A stretch of DNA of 64,000 nt from Pseudomonas nitroreducens NBRC 12694 (GTDB taxonomy: Bacteria; Pseudomonadota; Gammaproteobacteria; Pseudomonadales; Pseudomonadaceae): the NCBI RefSeq assembly GCF_002091755.1, contig NZ_BDAI01000014.1:65128-129127 (forward strand), in the 5' to 3' direction. This document shows, piece after piece, positions 34,772 to 43,061 of this stretch. A program made the position numbers and the translations under genes. Under the pieces are notes generated by a model that was not told the origin of the DNA, did not search any database, and worked only from the letters and a program-made list of their open reading frames with translations. Positions within the stretch are counted from its first letter, which is position 1. Each line of letters begins with the position of its first letter.

Positions 34772-36742
34772 ATGCTCAACATCATCCTCCCCATCCTGCT
34801 CTTCGCCGCCCTCGGCCTCGCCGTGCTGGGCGCCGTGAAGCGCTTCGCGATGTGGCGCCGTGGCCGGCCCGCGCAGGTCGACTGGATCGGCGGCCTGCTG
34901 AAGATGCCGCGTCGCTACCTGGTCGACCTGCACCACGTGGTCGAGCGCGACAAGTACATGTCGAAGACCCACGTCGCCACCGCTGGCGGCTTCGTGCTGG
35001 CCGCGCTGCTGGCCATCCTCGTGCACGGTCTCGGCCTGCACAGCCGCATTCTCGGTTTCGCCCTGCTGGCGGCCACCGCGCTGATGTTTGGTGGCGCGCT
35101 GTTCGTCGCCAAGCGCCGCCTTGACCCGCCGTCGCGCCTGTCGAAAGGCCCGTGGATGCGCCTGCCGAAAAGCCTGCTGATGTTCTCGGCGAGCTTCTTC
35201 ATCGCCACCCTGCCGGTGGCCGGCATCCTGCCGGAGGGTTTCGGCGGCTGGTTCCTCGCAGCCATCCTTGCCATCGGGGTGGCCTGGGGTGTGTCCGAGC
35301 TGTTCTTCGGCATGACCTGGGGCGGCCCGATGAAGCACGCCTTCGCCGGTGCCCTGCACCTGGCCTGGCACCGCCGCGCCGAACGCTTCGGCGGTGGCCG
35401 CTCCACTGGCCTCAAGCCGCTGGACCTGCAGGACCCGATGGCGCCGCTGGGCGTCGAGAAACCCACCGATTTCACCTGGAACCAGTTGCTCGGCTTCGAC
35501 GCCTGCGTGCAGTGCGGCAAGTGCGAAGCCATGTGCCCGGCGTTTGCCGCCGGCCAGCCGCTGAACCCGAAGAAGCTCATCCAGGACATGGTCATCGGCC
35601 TTGCCGGTGGCAGCGACGCCAACTTTGCCGGCAGCCCGTATCCCGGTAAACCGCTGGGCGAACACCGCGGCGGCCCGCACCAGCCGATCGTCGCGCTGGA
35701 CGGCAAGGCGCTGGTGGATGCCGAGACGCTCTGGTCCTGCACCACCTGCCGCGCCTGCGTCGAGGAATGCCCGATGATGATCGAGCACGTCGACGCCATC
35801 GTCGACATGCGCCGCCACCTCACCCTGGAAAAGGGCGCGACCCCGAACAAGGGCGCCGAGGTGCTGGAAAACCTGATCGCCACCGACAACCCCGGCGGCT
35901 TCGCCCCCGGCGGCCGGGTGAACTGGGCGGCCGACCTGAACCTGCCGCTGCTGGCGGACAAGCAGCAGGCCGACGTGCTGTTCTGGGTCGGCGACGGCGC
36001 CTTCGATATGCGCAACCAGCGCACCCTGCGTGCCTTCGTGAAGGTCCTCAAGGCCGCCAACGTCGACTTCGCCGTGCTCGGCCTGGAGGAGCGCGACAGC
36101 GGCGATGTGGCACGCCGCCTGGGTGACGAAGCCACCTTCCAGACCCTGGCCCAACGCAACATCGCCACCCTGGCCAAGTACCGTTTCAAGCGCATCGTCA
36201 GCTGCGACCCGCACAGCTTCCACGTGCTGAAGAACGAATACGGCGCGCTGGGCGGCAACTACCAGGTGCTGCACCACACGACCTTCATCGATGAACTGGT
36301 GCGCAAGGGCGCGCTGAACCTCGGCCAGAGCAAGGCCGGCAGCGTGACCTACCACGACCCGTGCTACCTCGGCCGCTACAACGGCGAGTACGAAGCGCCG
36401 CGCGCCGTGCTCAAGGCCATCGGCATCGAGGTCAAGGAAATGGACCGCTCCGGCTTCCGTTCACGCTGCTGCGGCGGTGGCGGCGGCGCGCCGATCACCG
36501 ACATCCCCGGCAAGCAGCGGATTCCCGACATGCGCATGGTCGACATCAAGGAAACCGGCGCCGAACTGGTTGCCGTGGGCTGCCCGCAATGCACCGCCAT
36601 GCTCGAAGGCGTGGTCGCGCCGCGCCCGGAGATCAAGGATATCGCCGAACTGGTCGCCGAGGTCCTCATCGAGGCCACCGAGGTGCCGGCAAAAAAGCCC
36701 TCGCTGGCGCGCCGTGAAGAAGCGGTGGAGGTGCACCTGTGA
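34772..36742 (+). CDS. dgcB: Dimethylglycine demethylase iron-sulphur subunit DgcB
   Basis: 656 residues. About five N-terminal membrane helices (1-190), then two 4Fe-4S motifs (CVQCGKCEAMCP and CTTCRACVEECP) and a C-terminal heterodisulfide-reductase-type CCG domain (YHDPCYLGRYNGEYEAPR; CCGGGGGAP). It probably moves electrons from DgcA and the ETF pair into the quinone pool. ATG at 34772 follows GGGAG. Followed by a family C unit and the ETF alpha gene. Confidence 0.93.
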   Translation: MLNIILPILLFAALGLAVLGAVKRFAMWRRGRPAQVDWIGGLLKMPRRYLVDLHHVVERDKYMSKTHVATAGGFVLAALLAILVHGLGLHSRILGFALLAATALMFGGALFVAKRRLDPPSRLSKGPWMRLPKSLLMFSASFFIATLPVAGILPEGFGGWFLAAILAIGVAWGVSELFFGMTWGGPMKHAFAGALHLAWHRRAERFGGGRSTGLKPLDLQDPMAPLGVEKPTDFTWNQLLGFDACVQCGKCEAMCPAFAAGQPLNPKKLIQDMVIGLAGGSDANFAGSPYPGKPLGEHRGGPHQPIVALDGKALVDAETLWSCTTCRACVEECPMMIEHVDAIVDMRRHLTLEKGATPNKGAEVLENLIATDNPGGFAPGGRVNWAADLNLPLLADKQQADVLFWVGDGAFDMRNQRTLRAFVKVLKAANVDFAVLGLEERDSGDVARRLGDEATFQTLAQRNIATLAKYRFKRIVSCDPHSFHVLKNEYGALGGNYQVLHHTTFIDELVRKGALNLGQSKAGSVTYHDPCYLGRYNGEYEAPRAVLKAIGIEVKEMDRSGFRSRCCGGGGGAPITDIPGKQRIPDMRMVDIKETGAELVAVGCPQCTAMLEGVVAPRPEIKDIAELVAEVLIEATEVPAKKPSLARREEAVEVHL

Positions 36743-36758
36743 ACGTCCTGCGTAGCCC

Positions 36759-36838
36759 CGTAGGGCGCATAAAGCCGAAGGCTTTATCCGCCGCCTCGGC
36801 CACTTCGGCGGATGACGCTGCGCGTTATTCGCCCTACT
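36759..36838. repeat. Family C two-hairpin unit between dgcB and ETF alpha
   Basis: Bounded by CGTAGGGCGCATAAAGCC and GCGTTATTCGCCCTAC. It takes up 80 of the 115 bases of the gap within the operon. Confidence 0.88.
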
Positions 36839-36857
36839 CCAGCCCGGAGCATCGAGC

Positions 36858-38093
36858 ATGAGCGACATCATCCGCCGCGACCCGCGGGCCGAGTGGATCG
36901 CCCGCAATCGCCTGCACCCGCTGCACGCGGCCATGCAATCGGCTCAGGGTGGCGAGAGCCGCTGGATGGGGCCGAACGGCGTGGTGCGCAAGAATCCCCA
37001 CGCCGTCGGCTTCATCGGGGCCAATGGCGTCAAGCGCATCGACCGTTCCGGTGGCCAGCAAGGTACGGCAGGCGGCAAGCGCAGCAGCGCGCCGGAGGTG
37101 ACGCAGCTGCCGCTGGTGATCATCGAGCAGCCGGCCTTCCTGATTGCCGTGGTGCCCGACATGGTGGGCGGCCGCCTCTCCAGCCACGACCGCGACCTGC
37201 TGGGCCTGGCCCGCAAGCTGGCCGGCAGCGACGGTGCGGTGCTAGCCGTGGTGTTCGGCGAGCACAAGGAAACCGCCTTCGACACCGCCGGCGTCGACCG
37301 CCTGTTGCAGATCGAGGGCAACGAATACGACGGTTACGCCCCGGAACAAAGGGTGCTGGCGCTGCGTTCGGCCAACAGCCAGTTCGCACCGCGTCACTGG
37401 TTGCTGCCCGACAGCCGCACCGGTGGCGGCGAACTGGGCCGCCGTCTCGCCGCCAGCCTGGGCGAACGCCCGGCCACCCGCGTCTGGCAGGCCGAAGGCG
37501 AGCGCTGCATCGGTCGCGCCGGAGCCGGCCAGCAGGACCTGCATCGCGACCTGCCGCGCCTGATTCTGGCTGCCGCCGAGTGTGCGGAGCCGGTCAGCGA
37601 AACCCGGCACGAGGCCCGCGCCGTGGAGCTGGAAAGCAGCGTCGCGCGCAACCTGCCGCGCATCGAGGACCTCGGCCCGGTGGCCGTGGACCCGGCGCAG
37701 ATTCCCATGGCCGAGGCGGAGTTCATCCTCTCCGGTGGCAACGGCGTGAAGGACTGGGAGCTGTTCCATCGCGCCGCCGTTGCGCTCGGCGCCACCGAAG
37801 GCGCCTCGCGCGTGGCAGTGGACGACGGCCACATGCCGCGTGCCCGTCAGGTTGGCGCCACCGGTACCTGGGTCACCGCGCGGGTCTACCTTGCCGTCGG
37901 CATTTCCGGGGCGATCCAGCACCTGCAGGGCATCGGTTCCTGCGACAAGGTGGTGGCGATCAACATGGACCCGGGCTGCGACATGATCAAACGCGCCGAT
38001 CTCTCGGTGATCGGTGATTCCGCCGCGATCCTCAAGGCGCTGATGGTCCTGGCCGAAGCCCATCGCAATGGAGCGGCGCGCGATGCAGCGTGA
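36858..38093 (+). CDS. Electron transfer flavoprotein alpha subunit (dgc operon type)
   Basis: 411 residues, longer than the common EtfA (about 310) because of an N-terminal extension (1-100). The C-terminal FAD domain shows VAVGISGAIQHLQGIGSCDKVVAINMD, here as GISGAIQHLQG and VVAINMDPGCD. It lies behind dgcB as in P. aeruginosa, so its electron donor or acceptor is probably the DgcAB complex. ATG at 36858 sits right behind the family C repeat. Confidence 0.92.
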   Translation: MSDIIRRDPRAEWIARNRLHPLHAAMQSAQGGESRWMGPNGVVRKNPHAVGFIGANGVKRIDRSGGQQGTAGGKRSSAPEVTQLPLVIIEQPAFLIAVVPDMVGGRLSSHDRDLLGLARKLAGSDGAVLAVVFGEHKETAFDTAGVDRLLQIEGNEYDGYAPEQRVLALRSANSQFAPRHWLLPDSRTGGGELGRRLAASLGERPATRVWQAEGERCIGRAGAGQQDLHRDLPRLILAAAECAEPVSETRHEARAVELESSVARNLPRIEDLGPVAVDPAQIPMAEAEFILSGGNGVKDWELFHRAAVALGATEGASRVAVDDGHMPRARQVGATGTWVTARVYLAVGISGAIQHLQGIGSCDKVVAINMDPGCDMIKRADLSVIGDSAAILKALMVLAEAHRNGAARDAA

Positions 38094-38105
38094 TAGGAGT
38101 TCCTC

Positions 38106-38185
38106 GGTAGGGCGGATAAAGCCTTCGGCTTTATCCGCCGCCAACGCATCATCGGCGGATAACGCTGCGCGTTATTCGCCCTACG
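38106..38185. repeat. Family C two-hairpin unit between the ETF genes
   Basis: Bounded by GGTAGGGCGGATAAAGCC and GCGTTATTCGCCCTACG; nearly the same unit as at 36759-36838, one on each side of the ETF alpha gene. Confidence 0.88.
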
Positions 38186-38210
38186 CCAGCTTGAAAGCCC
38201 GAGGTGGCTT

Positions 38211-38987
38211 ATGAACGACCTGAACATCGTCGCCCTGGTGTCCATCGGCGCCCACCCGGCCTCTGGCCGTGCGCGGCGCGCCGACCAGGATGCCCGTGCG
38301 GTGGAACTGGGCATGAACCTCGCCGGTAAGCGCCTGCGCGTCGTGCATGCCGGTGATGCCGGGGAAGAAGCGCTGCGCGGTTACCTCGGCATGGGCCTGG
38401 ATGAGCTGGCCGTGCTCGAACAGCCTGCCGGTGCCGACGCACTGCCAGCATTGGCCGCCTACCTGGGCGACAGCGATGCGCAACTGGTGCTCACCGGCAC
38501 CCAGGCGGAAACCGGTGAAGGCTCCGGCATGTTGCCCTTCCTGCTGGCCGAGCGCCTCGGCTGGCCGTTGGTGGTCGGCCTGGCGGAAGTGGAGAAGGTC
38601 GAAGGCGGCAGTGCCCAGGTATTGCAGGCCTTGCCTCGCGGCCAGCGCCGTCGTTTGAAGGTGCGCCTGCCCTTCGTCGCCAGCGTCGACAATGCCGCGC
38701 CGGCGGCTCGCCAGAGCGCCTTCGGCCCGGCTCGCCGGGGTTATCTGGAAGCCCACGAAGTGGAGGTGGTGGACGATCCACTGCTTGCCGACGGCAACCT
38801 GCAACCCGCGCGCCCGCGTCCCAAGCGGCTGAAGATGATCAAGGCGAAGACCGGCGCCGAACGCATGAAGGCCGCCACCGCCAAGGCCTCTGGCGGTACC
38901 GGGCAGGTCCTCAAGGACGTCTCTCCCGAGGCGGGCGCCGAGGCAATCTTCAAGCTGCTGCGTGAGGAAGGCGTGATTCGCATCTGA
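38211..38987 (+). CDS. Electron transfer flavoprotein beta subunit (dgc operon type)
   Basis: 258 residues. Adenine nucleotide alpha hydrolase-like fold of EtfB: LNIVALVSIGAHP start, LVLTGTQAETGEGSGMLPFLLAE (parts) and a Lys/Arg-rich C-terminal arm (RPRPKRLKMIKAKTG). Partner of the preceding alpha subunit. Last gene of the dgc operon; no intrinsic terminator is visible. Confidence 0.9.
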   Translation: MNDLNIVALVSIGAHPASGRARRADQDARAVELGMNLAGKRLRVVHAGDAGEEALRGYLGMGLDELAVLEQPAGADALPALAAYLGDSDAQLVLTGTQAETGEGSGMLPFLLAERLGWPLVVGLAEVEKVEGGSAQVLQALPRGQRRRLKVRLPFVASVDNAAPAARQSAFGPARRGYLEAHEVEVVDDPLLADGNLQPARPRPKRLKMIKAKTGAERMKAATAKASGGTGQVLKDVSPEAGAEAIFKLLREEGVIRI

Positions 38988-39001
38988 CGTTCCGGCTCTT
39001 C

Positions 39002-39081
39002 GTAGGAGCGAGGGGCCATCGATATTGCTCGCGAACAATCCCCGCAGCGAGCCCTGGTTCGCGAGCAAGCTCGCTCCTGCA
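39002..39081. repeat. Family A pair behind the dgc operon
   Basis: 39002-39036 is a long-loop copy (GTAGGAGCGAG, insert GGGCCATCGATA, TTGCTCGCGAAC). 39058-39081 is a normal inverted copy. Confidence 0.82.
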
Positions 39082-39182
39082 GGATGCCTTCCCCATCGGA
39101 GCGGAAGCCGGCGCCGTAGGCGAACCTTGTGGGTTGATTCCCGGTCCAAATTTCGTTGGTGGTAGGAAATCATTGAAATAGC

Positions 39183-39215
39183 ACGAGAATTATCTCGTAA
39201 GCCATTGAATTGACA
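39183..39215 (+). promoter_or_regulatory. Palindrome and possible -35 upstream of the TIGR02449 gene
   Basis: ACGAGA-ATTA-TCTCGT (39183-39198) is a perfect 6-base inverted repeat and TTGACA at 39210-39215 matches a sigma70 -35. A good -10 is not obvious. It lies about 95 bases before the TIGR02449 start. Confidence 0.35.
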
Positions 39216-39310
39216 GCATACGGCTTGTCAGAAGAACCGCGTTTTTACTGGCCCCGCCGCGCCCCTTTCTTTATCCTCCGCACCCTTTGAAAGGCTTTGC
39301 GGAGGCTCCC

Positions 39311-39541
39311 ATGCTCGATTCCACCCTCGAACAACTTGAACAGCTGGTCGCCGAGCTGCTGCAGCAGAATGAAGTACTGGTGCAGGACAACGCCCAGGTG
39401 CGTGAAGAGCTGCTCAAGGCCCGTGAGGAAAACGACACGCTGCAACTGTCGCTCATGGAGCAGGAAGAGAAGCACAACGCCACCGCGACTCGCCTGCAGG
39501 CGCTGATCCGCCGCGTCAGCGACAGCCGCGCCAGCGCATGA
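39311..39541 (+). CDS. TIGR02449 family coiled-coil protein
   Basis: 76 residues, almost entirely heptad-type coiled coil (LDSTLEQLEQLVAELLQQNE). This is the TIGR02449 family that precedes zapA in pseudomonads, like a ZapB-type division partner; that role is inferred from context. ATG at 39311 follows GGAGG. Its TGA overlaps the zapA ATG (ATGA). Confidence 0.88.
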   Translation: MLDSTLEQLEQLVAELLQQNEVLVQDNAQVREELLKAREENDTLQLSLMEQEEKHNATATRLQALIRRVSDSRASA

Positions 39542-39834
39542 GTGGCGACGGCGTCCGCGTCCTGCGCATCCTCGGGCGCGAATACAGCGTCCGGGCGCCG
39601 GCCGGTGAAGAGCGCCGGCTGCAGGACGCGGCTGCGCTGCTGCAGGCGGAGATCAGCGCCAGCAAGAAGAAATTCCCCTACGTCACCAGCAATGAGCTGA
39701 TGGTGCTCTCTGCGCTCAACCTCTGCGCCCGCCAGCTCGGTGCGTCGGATACCGAGTGCGATGAGGCGGACGCCGTGGAGCGTATCGCCGCTCTCAATCG
39801 GCGGATTCTCGATCACCTGCAACGTCAGGATTGA
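39538..39834 (+). CDS. zapA: Cell division protein ZapA
   Basis: 98 residues. ZapA fold: VRVLRILGREYSVRAPAGEE, LQDAAALLQAEI, then a C-terminal helix with NLCARQLG and ERIAALNRRILDHL. It binds FtsZ and bundles its filaments. Start overlaps the preceding gene by four bases. In P. aeruginosa zapA is followed by 6S RNA (ssrS) and a 5-formyl-THF cyclo-ligase; neither is found here, and repeats and aspA follow. Confidence 0.9.
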   Translation: MSGDGVRVLRILGREYSVRAPAGEERRLQDAAALLQAEISASKKKFPYVTSNELMVLSALNLCARQLGASDTECDEADAVERIAALNRRILDHLQRQD

Positions 39835-39855
39835 TCTCCCGCAGCCCCTGCTTTT

Positions 39856-40160
39856 TGTAGGAGCGAGCTTGCTCGCGAACCCCTCCTGCGCCGGTATTGA
39901 CGGGAGGGAGATCGTGTTCGCGAGCAATGACGATGGCGTCCCCCTCTCTCCTACAGAAGCCGCACCGCCACGACCGGAACTCCAGGAAAGTGTTTTGTAG
40001 GGCGAATAACGCGCAGCGTTATCCGCCACTGTGCCTGGCACGGAACTGGCGGATCACAGCAAGCGGTTATGCGCCCTACGGTGCCGTGCGACTCATGCCA
40101 ATCGCGGACGGAGTCCGTTCCTACGAAACCTGAACCGGCGTAGGCGCGGACTCCGTCTGC
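39856..40160. repeat. REP cluster behind zapA: A, long-loop A, C unit, E
   Basis: Family A at 39856-39880, long-loop inverted A at 39916-39955 (insert ATGACGATGGCGTCCCCCT), a family C unit at 39996-40080 (TGTAGGGCGAATAACGC to GCGCCCTACG), and family E at 40099-40160 (GCGGACGGAGTCCG and GCGGACTCCGTCTGC). This gap (39835-40397, 563 bases) holds no gene and no recognisable 6S RNA. Confidence 0.82.
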
Positions 40161-40190
40161 CATGTTTTCCGCCGCGCCCGGATTTCAGGC

Positions 40191-40224
40191 AAAAAAATAG
40201 GGACACCGGGGTAAGCGGTGTCCC
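40191..40224 (-). terminator. Rho-independent terminator behind aspA
   Basis: On the minus strand GGGACACCG-CTTACCC-CGGTGTCCC is followed by TATTTTTTT. It lies 174 bases beyond the aspA stop. Confidence 0.9.
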
Positions 40225-40238
40225 TTCTAAAGGAGAGT

Positions 40239-40391
40239 GGGCCAAGAGGCCCCTCAACCGGTGAGACGTGGCGCCTCGGGTAAACCCGCGGCGCCGGGTA
40301 TAAAAGAAGGGACTGGGGGTAACCAATCCCTGAAAGGTGAGGGAGGAATACTCCCCCTCAACCGGTGAGACGTGCCCGGCTCGCGCCGGGC
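40239..40391 (-). other. Hairpin array with 21-base direct repeats between aspA and its terminator
   Basis: Two identical 21-base direct repeats lie at 40250-40270 and 40354-40374 (core CCTCAACCGGTGAGACGTG). Around them are hairpins: GCCCGGC/GCCGGGC (40374-40391), a pair near 40310-40331 with one G-U (minus strand AGGGATTGG...CCAGTCCCT, then TTCTTTTATA), GGCGCC/GGCGCC with nested CGGGT-AA-ACCCG (40270-40295), and GGGCC-AAGA-GGCCC (40239-40252). With the terminator at 40191-40224 the pattern is hairpin, repeat, T-rich hairpin, twice. It would be transcribed as the aspA 3' end and could be a tandem small RNA. Confidence 0.55.
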
Positions 40392-40397
40392 GGAGGA

Positions 40398-41822
40398 TCA
40401 GGCGCGCAGCGGAATCAGGCGCGGGGCGATCATGTTTTCCGGCAGCAGGATGTCGGCCAGGGTGGCTTCGTCCAGCAGCTTCTCCTCGCGAACCAGCTCC
40501 AGCACTCCGCGGCCGGTTTCCAGCGCAGTCTTGGCGATACGGGTGGAGTTTTCGTAGCCGATGTACGGGTTCAGCGCGGTGACCAGGCCGATGCTGTGCT
40601 CCACCAGCTGGTGGCAGCGCTCGACGTTGGCGGTGATGCCGGTGATGCAGTGCTCGCGCAGCATGTCCATGGCGCGCTGGAGCAGGCGGATCGAGTCGAA
40701 GATCTTGTAGGCGATCAGCGGCTCCATCACGTTCAGCTGCAACTGGCCGCCTTCGGCCGCGATGGTCAGCGCCAGGTCGTTACCCATGATTTCGAAGGCG
40801 CACATGTTCACCGCCTCCGGGATCACCGGGTTGACCTTGCCCGGCATGATCGAGCTGCCCGGCTGGCGCGGCGGCAGGTTGATCTCGTTGATGCCGGTGC
40901 GCGGGCCGCTGGACAGCAGGCGCAGGTCGTTGCAGATCTTCGACAGCTTGACCGCGGTGCGCTTGAGCATGCCGGAGAACAGCACGAAGGCGCCCATGTC
41001 GGAGGTGGCTTCGATCAGGTCGGCAGCCGGAACGACCGGGTGGCCGCTGATTTCAGCCAGGCGCTGGACAGCCAGCTTCTGGTAGCCGGGGTCGGCGTTG
41101 ATGCCGGTGCCGATCGCGGTGCCGCCGAGGTTCACTTCGGTCAGCAGTTCCGGCGCCAGGCGACGCAGGCGGTCGAGGTCTTCGCCCAGGGTGGTGGCGA
41201 AGGCGTGGAATTCCTGGCCGAGGGTCATCGGTACCGCGTCCTGCAGCTGGGTACGGCCCATCTTCAGTACGCCGGCGAACTCGACGCCCTTGGCGGCGAA
41301 GGCCTGGATCAGGCTGTCGAGGCTGGCCAGCAGGGTGTCGTGGCCGAGCAGCAGGCCCAGGCGGATGGCGGTCGGGTAAGCGTCGTTGGTCGACTGCGCC
41401 ATGTTCACGTCGTTGTTCGGGTGCAGGTACTTGTACTCACCCTTGGTGTGGCCCATGGCTTCCAGCGCGATGTTCGCGATCACTTCGTTCGCGTTCATGT
41501 TGGTGGAAGTACCGGCGCCACCCTGGATCATGTCCACCACGAACTGGTCGTGGAAGTCACCGCGGATCAGGCGGGCACAGGCTTCGCTGATGGCAGCGTG
41601 CTTCTCGTTCGACAGGTGGCCAAGCTGGTGGTTGGCATCGGCTGCCGCCTGTTTGACCATCGCCAGGCCGACGACCAGTTTCGGGTAGTGCGACAGCGGC
41701 ACGCCCGAGAGGCGGAAGTTGTTCACAGCGCGCAGGGTCTGGATGCCGAAGTAGGCGTCAGAAGGTACTTCGAGGGTGCCGAGGAGGTCTTTCTCGATGC
41801 GGAACGATGCAACAGGGGACAT
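40398..41822 (-). CDS. aspA: Aspartate ammonia-lyase AspA
   Basis: 474 residues. Fumarase/aspartase superfamily signature GSSIMPGKVNPV, with GGAGTSTNMNANEVIANIA and HPNNDVNMAQSTNDAYPT around the active site; the start MSPVASFRIEKDLLGTLEVP and length fit AspA rather than FumC. It converts aspartate to fumarate and ammonia. ATG at 41822. Paired with a divergent LysR gene as in P. aeruginosa (PA5429/PA5428 arrangement). Confidence 0.93.
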   Translation of the reverse strand: MSPVASFRIEKDLLGTLEVPSDAYFGIQTLRAVNNFRLSGVPLSHYPKLVVGLAMVKQAAADANHQLGHLSNEKHAAISEACARLIRGDFHDQFVVDMIQGGAGTSTNMNANEVIANIALEAMGHTKGEYKYLHPNNDVNMAQSTNDAYPTAIRLGLLLGHDTLLASLDSLIQAFAAKGVEFAGVLKMGRTQLQDAVPMTLGQEFHAFATTLGEDLDRLRRLAPELLTEVNLGGTAIGTGINADPGYQKLAVQRLAEISGHPVVPAADLIEATSDMGAFVLFSGMLKRTAVKLSKICNDLRLLSSGPRTGINEINLPPRQPGSSIMPGKVNPVIPEAVNMCAFEIMGNDLALTIAAEGGQLQLNVMEPLIAYKIFDSIRLLQRAMDMLREHCITGITANVERCHQLVEHSIGLVTALNPYIGYENSTRIAKTALETGRGVLELVREEKLLDEATLADILLPENMIAPRLIPLRA

Positions 41823-42033
41823 GACGGGGATTGTCTCAGGGAAACACGGCCAGTGCCGCGATGCCCGGTAGACTAGGGATTTCGCCTTTCGTCGGCCAAT
41901 GCTGTTAAAGGCTGCCTCATGCACGAACGGCATAATGTACCCTGTGACGAATTGATGACGGCGAGCGTGCGACTGTGCTACGCGCGCCCGGCTCCTGACC
42001 AATCGATCAGCGTGTGAATGCGTTGGAGTTGAC

Positions 42034-42948
42034 GTGAACCTCGAGACCAAATGGCTGGAAGACTTCAGCACCCTGGCCACCACCCGCAGTTTTTCCCAGG
42101 CCGCCGAAAAGCGCTTCGTCACCCAGCCGGCCTTCAGCCGACGCATCCGCAGCCTGGAAGATGCCCTCGGCCTGACCCTGGTGAACCGCCAGCGCACGCC
42201 CATCGAACTGACCGAAGCGGGGCAACTGTTCCTCGTCACCGCCCGCGCAGTGGTTGAGCAACTCGGCCAGGTGGTGCGCCACCTGCACCACCTGGAAGGC
42301 GGGCAGGGCGAGGTGCTGCAGTTCGCCGCCGCGCACTCGCTGGCGCTGGGCTTCTTCCCCGCGTGGATTTCCCGGCTGCGCTCGGAAGGCCTGAATATCG
42401 CCAGCCGCCTGGTGGCGACCAACGTCGGCGAGGCGGTACACCTGCTGCGCGAAGGCGGCTGCGACCTGATGATGGCCTTCTACGACCCGGACGCCGCCTT
42501 GCAGATGGACCCGGAGGTCTTCCCCTCGCTGCACCTGGGGCGCACCGAAATGCTGCCGGTGTGCGCGGTGAACTCCGCCGGCGTGCCGCTCTTCGATCTC
42601 GACAGCGGGCAGAGCGTGCCGCTGCTGGCCTACAGTGCCGGTGCCTTCCTCGGTCGCGGCGTGAACCTGCTGCTGCGCCAGCGCAACCTGCGTTACACGA
42701 CGGTCTATGAAACGGCGATGGCCGACAGCCTTAAAAGCATGGCGCTGCAAGGCATGGGTGTGGCCTGGGTGCCGCGCCTGAGCATGGAGTCGGAGCTGGC
42801 GCGTGGTGAGCTGGCGCTGTGCGGCGGCCCGCACTGGATTGTCCCGCAGGAAATCCGCCTGTACCGCTGTGCGCTGGTGCGCAAGGCGCAGATCCGCCTG
42901 CTCTGGCGCAAGCTCGAAGGCGGCCTGGGGCTGGACGAAACGCCCTGA
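42034..42948 (+). CDS. LysR family regulator, HypT-like
   Basis: 304 residues. N-terminal winged helix (METKWLEDFSTLATTRSFSQ, with AAEKRFVTQPAFSRRIRSLE) and a substrate-binding domain. The N-terminus NLETKWLEDF and AAAHSLALGFFPAWI closely follow E. coli HypT (YjiE), a hypochlorite-responsive regulator; here it may instead or also control the divergent aspA. The GTG at 42034 after GGAG is used, which fits the NLETKW family start. The 211-base divergent gap should hold both promoters. Confidence 0.85.
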   Translation: MNLETKWLEDFSTLATTRSFSQAAEKRFVTQPAFSRRIRSLEDALGLTLVNRQRTPIELTEAGQLFLVTARAVVEQLGQVVRHLHHLEGGQGEVLQFAAAHSLALGFFPAWISRLRSEGLNIASRLVATNVGEAVHLLREGGCDLMMAFYDPDAALQMDPEVFPSLHLGRTEMLPVCAVNSAGVPLFDLDSGQSVPLLAYSAGAFLGRGVNLLLRQRNLRYTTVYETAMADSLKSMALQGMGVAWVPRLSMESELARGELALCGGPHWIVPQEIRLYRCALVRKAQIRLLWRKLEGGLGLDETP

Positions 42949-42978
42949 GGCAGACAGCCGGGGCTATTCTGTTTATTT

Positions 42979-42997
42979 GATAAGCATTATCATTTGC
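42979..42997 (+). promoter_or_regulatory. Fur box upstream of the ECF sigma gene
   Basis: GATAAGCATTATCATTTGC matches the Fur 19-mer (GATAATGATAATCATTATC) at most positions, within an AT-rich island 65 bases before the sigma gene. It predicts iron repression of the sigma/FecR pair. Confidence 0.75.
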
Positions 42998-43061
42998 GGC
43001 TTTCCACGGTCTCCCCCTCGCACCGGTTTCGGTGCGGACCGCTGGCGAGCCTGCAGCCCCG

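Noticed and set aside
39835..40397. 6S RNA (ssrS) expected behind zapA
   Set aside because: No long imperfect hairpin with a central bubble is seen; the region is REP elements and the aspA hairpin array.
40398..41822. Class II fumarase (FumC)
   Set aside because: The superfamily signature is shared, but the N-terminus, 474-residue length and divergent LysR neighbour fit aspartase AspA.
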